Shown here in pieces: positions 13,269 to 14,298 of a DNA stretch of 14,298 nucleotides (position 1 is the stretch's first letter; each line of letters starts with the position of its first letter). The DNA is from Nitrospinota bacterium. Lineage in GTDB: Bacteria; UBA8248. The stretch lies in contig DNYS01000109.1 of assembly GCA_003506735.1 (NCBI GenBank), forward strand, positions 22,598 to 36,895, read 5' to 3'. The notes beneath the pieces were generated by a model. It saw only the letters and a list, made by a program, of their open reading frames with translations. It made no database searches and was not told the DNA's origin. The position numbers were made by a program, and so were the translations under genes.

Positions 13269-13606
13269 GCGCCGGGCCGCGCCCGAACCCCGAGCCGTTT
13301 TCGGGGAGCTTGATCTACTGGATCGAAGTACCTTCCGACAAACAGCATTTCATCCAGGGAATCCTGGACGGGAGCGACGGGACCGGCTACTACCAGACCA
13401 TGACGCACGGCTGGGGCCAGCGGGACGGGGGGATCACCTCGCTGGCCCGCATCACCTCCACCGAGGACGGGCGCGGGGAGATGGAGGGTCTGCTCGAAAC
13501 CTTCGCCGCCAGTTACGGGGTGCGGCTCCTGGATGAGGCGCCCGGCCTCCCCCCGGATTCGCAGCCGCCTTCCCGGAAGGCCGGGAGCAAAATCGAACCA
13601 TTCTGA
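13265..13606 (+). CDS. DUF4911-like small protein
   Basis: A 113-aa protein of unknown function. The core (16-82), with LIYWIEVPSDKQHFIQGILDGSDG and LARITSTEDGRGEMEGLLETFA, resembles the DUF4911 pattern. That pattern is a strand, a helix with a 'xxILExyDGxxxxxT' turn, a strand, and a final helix, as found in many deltaproteobacterial and related genomes. Here an insertion with HGWGQRDGG (48-56) sits between the two halves, and the Pro/Lys-rich tail after residue 90 is probably disordered. The start is TTG at 13265, overlapping the receiver stop as TTGA, so translation is likely coupled. No other start precedes the core. Family membership is from pattern memory and is not secure. Confidence 0.55.
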   Translation: MSAGPRPNPEPFSGSLIYWIEVPSDKQHFIQGILDGSDGTGYYQTMTHGWGQRDGGITSLARITSTEDGRGEMEGLLETFAASYGVRLLDEAPGLPPDSQPPSRKAGSKIEPF

Positions 13607-13607
13607 G

Positions 13608-13638
13608 CCGGTTTGTACAAGGTCCCGGTTTGTCCAAG
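13608..13638 (+). promoter_or_regulatory. 14-bp direct repeat upstream of the tungstate-binding gene
   Basis: CCGGTTTGTACAAG (13608-13621) and CCGGTTTGTCCAAG (13625-13638) differ at one base and are repeated with a 17-bp period. They fill the spacer between the DUF4911-like stop (13604-13606) and the AAAGGAGG (13641-13648) of the next gene. This placement suggests an operator for a metal- or oxyanion-responsive regulator of tungstate uptake, or an RNA element. No known TunR or ModE site was recognised. Confidence 0.5.
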
Positions 13639-13655
13639 CGAAAGGAGGCGTCCGG

Positions 13656-14298
13656 ATGAAAACATGGCGCTGCGCCTGGACCGGATTCGCCCCAGTATCT
13701 TTGGCGGTCTCTCTGGTGGCCTTTCTGCTGGCCTATCCGCCGCCGGCGCCCGGTGCGGAAATCCTGAAACTCGCCACCACAACGAGCACGCAATTCACGG
13801 GTCTTCTCGATCGCCTGCACCCTCCCTTCGAGAAAAAATTCAGGGTGCGCATTCATACCATCGCCGTGGGGACAGGCAAGGCGCTGCGGCTTGGCCAGAA
13901 CGGGGATGTGGACGTGGTCCTCGTTCACGCGCCCGCGGCGGAGAAGGCGTTCGTCTCGAAAGGGTACGGGGTGAACCGGCGCGGCGTGATGTACAACGAT
14001 TTCGTGATCGTGGGGCCGGCTCCGGATCCCGCGGGCGTCGCCGGGACGCGCGGCGTATCGGCGGCCCTCCAAAAAATCGCCGCCCTGCGGGTCAAATGGG
14101 TCAGCCGGGGAGACGATTCCGGAACGCACAAGAAAGAAAAAATTCTCTGGCGGAAAGCGGGTCTTTCGACCTCCGGCGAATGGTACCGCTCCCTCGGCCA
14201 GGGAATGGGCAAGACTCTCCAAATCGCCGATGAGATGAATGCCTACACATTGAGCGACCGGGGGTCCTTTCTCTTCTTCGAGGCGCGCGGAAAGGTGG
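13656..14298 (+). CDS. tupA: Tungstate ABC transporter substrate-binding protein (TupA-like), partial
   Basis: An open frame that runs off the right edge after 214 residues; full-length family members are about 270-290 aa. A signal peptide is visible: basic MKTWRCAW, hydrophobic core 14-26, and a likely cut after PAPGA near residue 34, so the protein is exported to the periplasm. The mature part shows TupA hallmarks: LATTTSTQFTGLLDRLHPPF (39-58, TTTST oxyanion loop), IAVGTGKALRLGQNGDVDVV (69-88), LVHAPAAEKAFV, VMYNDFVIVGPAPDPAG (111-127), and SRGDDSGTHKKE (150-161). The start is firm: AAAGGAGG with 7-nt spacing before ATG 13656. The usual partners TupB (permease) and TupC (ATPase) would be expected downstream, beyond the window. 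Specificity for tungstate over molybdate is inferred from family resemblance. Confidence 0.9.
   Translation, partial: MKTWRCAWTGFAPVSLAVSLVAFLLAYPPPAPGAEILKLATTTSTQFTGLLDRLHPPFEKKFRVRIHTIAVGTGKALRLGQNGDVDVVLVHAPAAEKAFVSKGYGVNRRGVMYNDFVIVGPAPDPAGVAGTRGVSAALQKIAALRVKWVSRGDDSGTHKKEKILWRKAGLSTSGEWYRSLGQGMGKTLQIADEMNAYTLSDRGSFLFFEARGKV

Noticed and set aside
1..14298. CRISPR arrays, insertion sequences, prophage or toxin-antitoxin modules
   Set aside because: No regularly spaced repeats, transposase, integrase, terminal inverted repeats or toxin-antitoxin-like pairs were seen; all confident genes are metabolic, transport or small conserved proteins.

Overview
The window is a GC-rich bacterial chromosomal fragment carrying 15 confident protein genes, one of them cut by the right edge. 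Genes use ATG, GTG and TTG starts, are tightly packed and have strong third-position GC, which throws up very long false antisense ORFs. The mix includes a DUF4911-like protein, a TupA-type tungstate-binding protein, an MmgE/PrpD dehydratase, an FAH-family hydrolase and DUF3604. This fits an environmental Gram-negative lineage such as a deltaproteobacterium-like, Nitrospinota/Tectomicrobia-like or alphaproteobacterial genome, but no rRNA or ribosomal protein is present and I cannot place it with confidence. The first ~70 bases are homopolymer runs that look like an assembly artefact at a contig end.

Left part (74-5396). A maleate isomerase/Asp-Glu racemase family gene on the minus strand diverges from a plus-strand pair (VOC-fold protein, DinB-fold protein). 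After an AT-rich promoter-like spacer and a possible 23-codon leader ORF comes a tightly coupled pair: a DUF3604 PHP-like metallohydrolase and a sarcosine-oxidase-like FAD oxidoreductase, 3 bp apart.

Middle (5397-8778). An inositol-monophosphatase family gene (minus) diverges from a MATE transporter followed by a COG0731-type radical SAM enzyme (plus). The 245-bp divergent spacer has an ordered set of elements resembling a degenerate cobalamin riboswitch on the plus strand, followed by a very strong hairpin just before the MATE start. This is the most interesting non-coding signal in the window.

Right part (8779-14298). Two catabolic-looking operons diverge from a 635-bp spacer. On the minus strand are a cupin and an FAH-family hydrolase. 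On the plus strand are an MmgE/PrpD protein, a second cupin, a degenerate receiver-domain protein and a DUF4911-like protein, all nearly abutting. A tungstate-binding protein gene follows after a short spacer with a 14-bp direct repeat and runs off the end. The picture is small organic-acid catabolism (isomerase, FAH, PrpD, oxidoreductase) with transport functions. Substrates cannot be read from the sequence.
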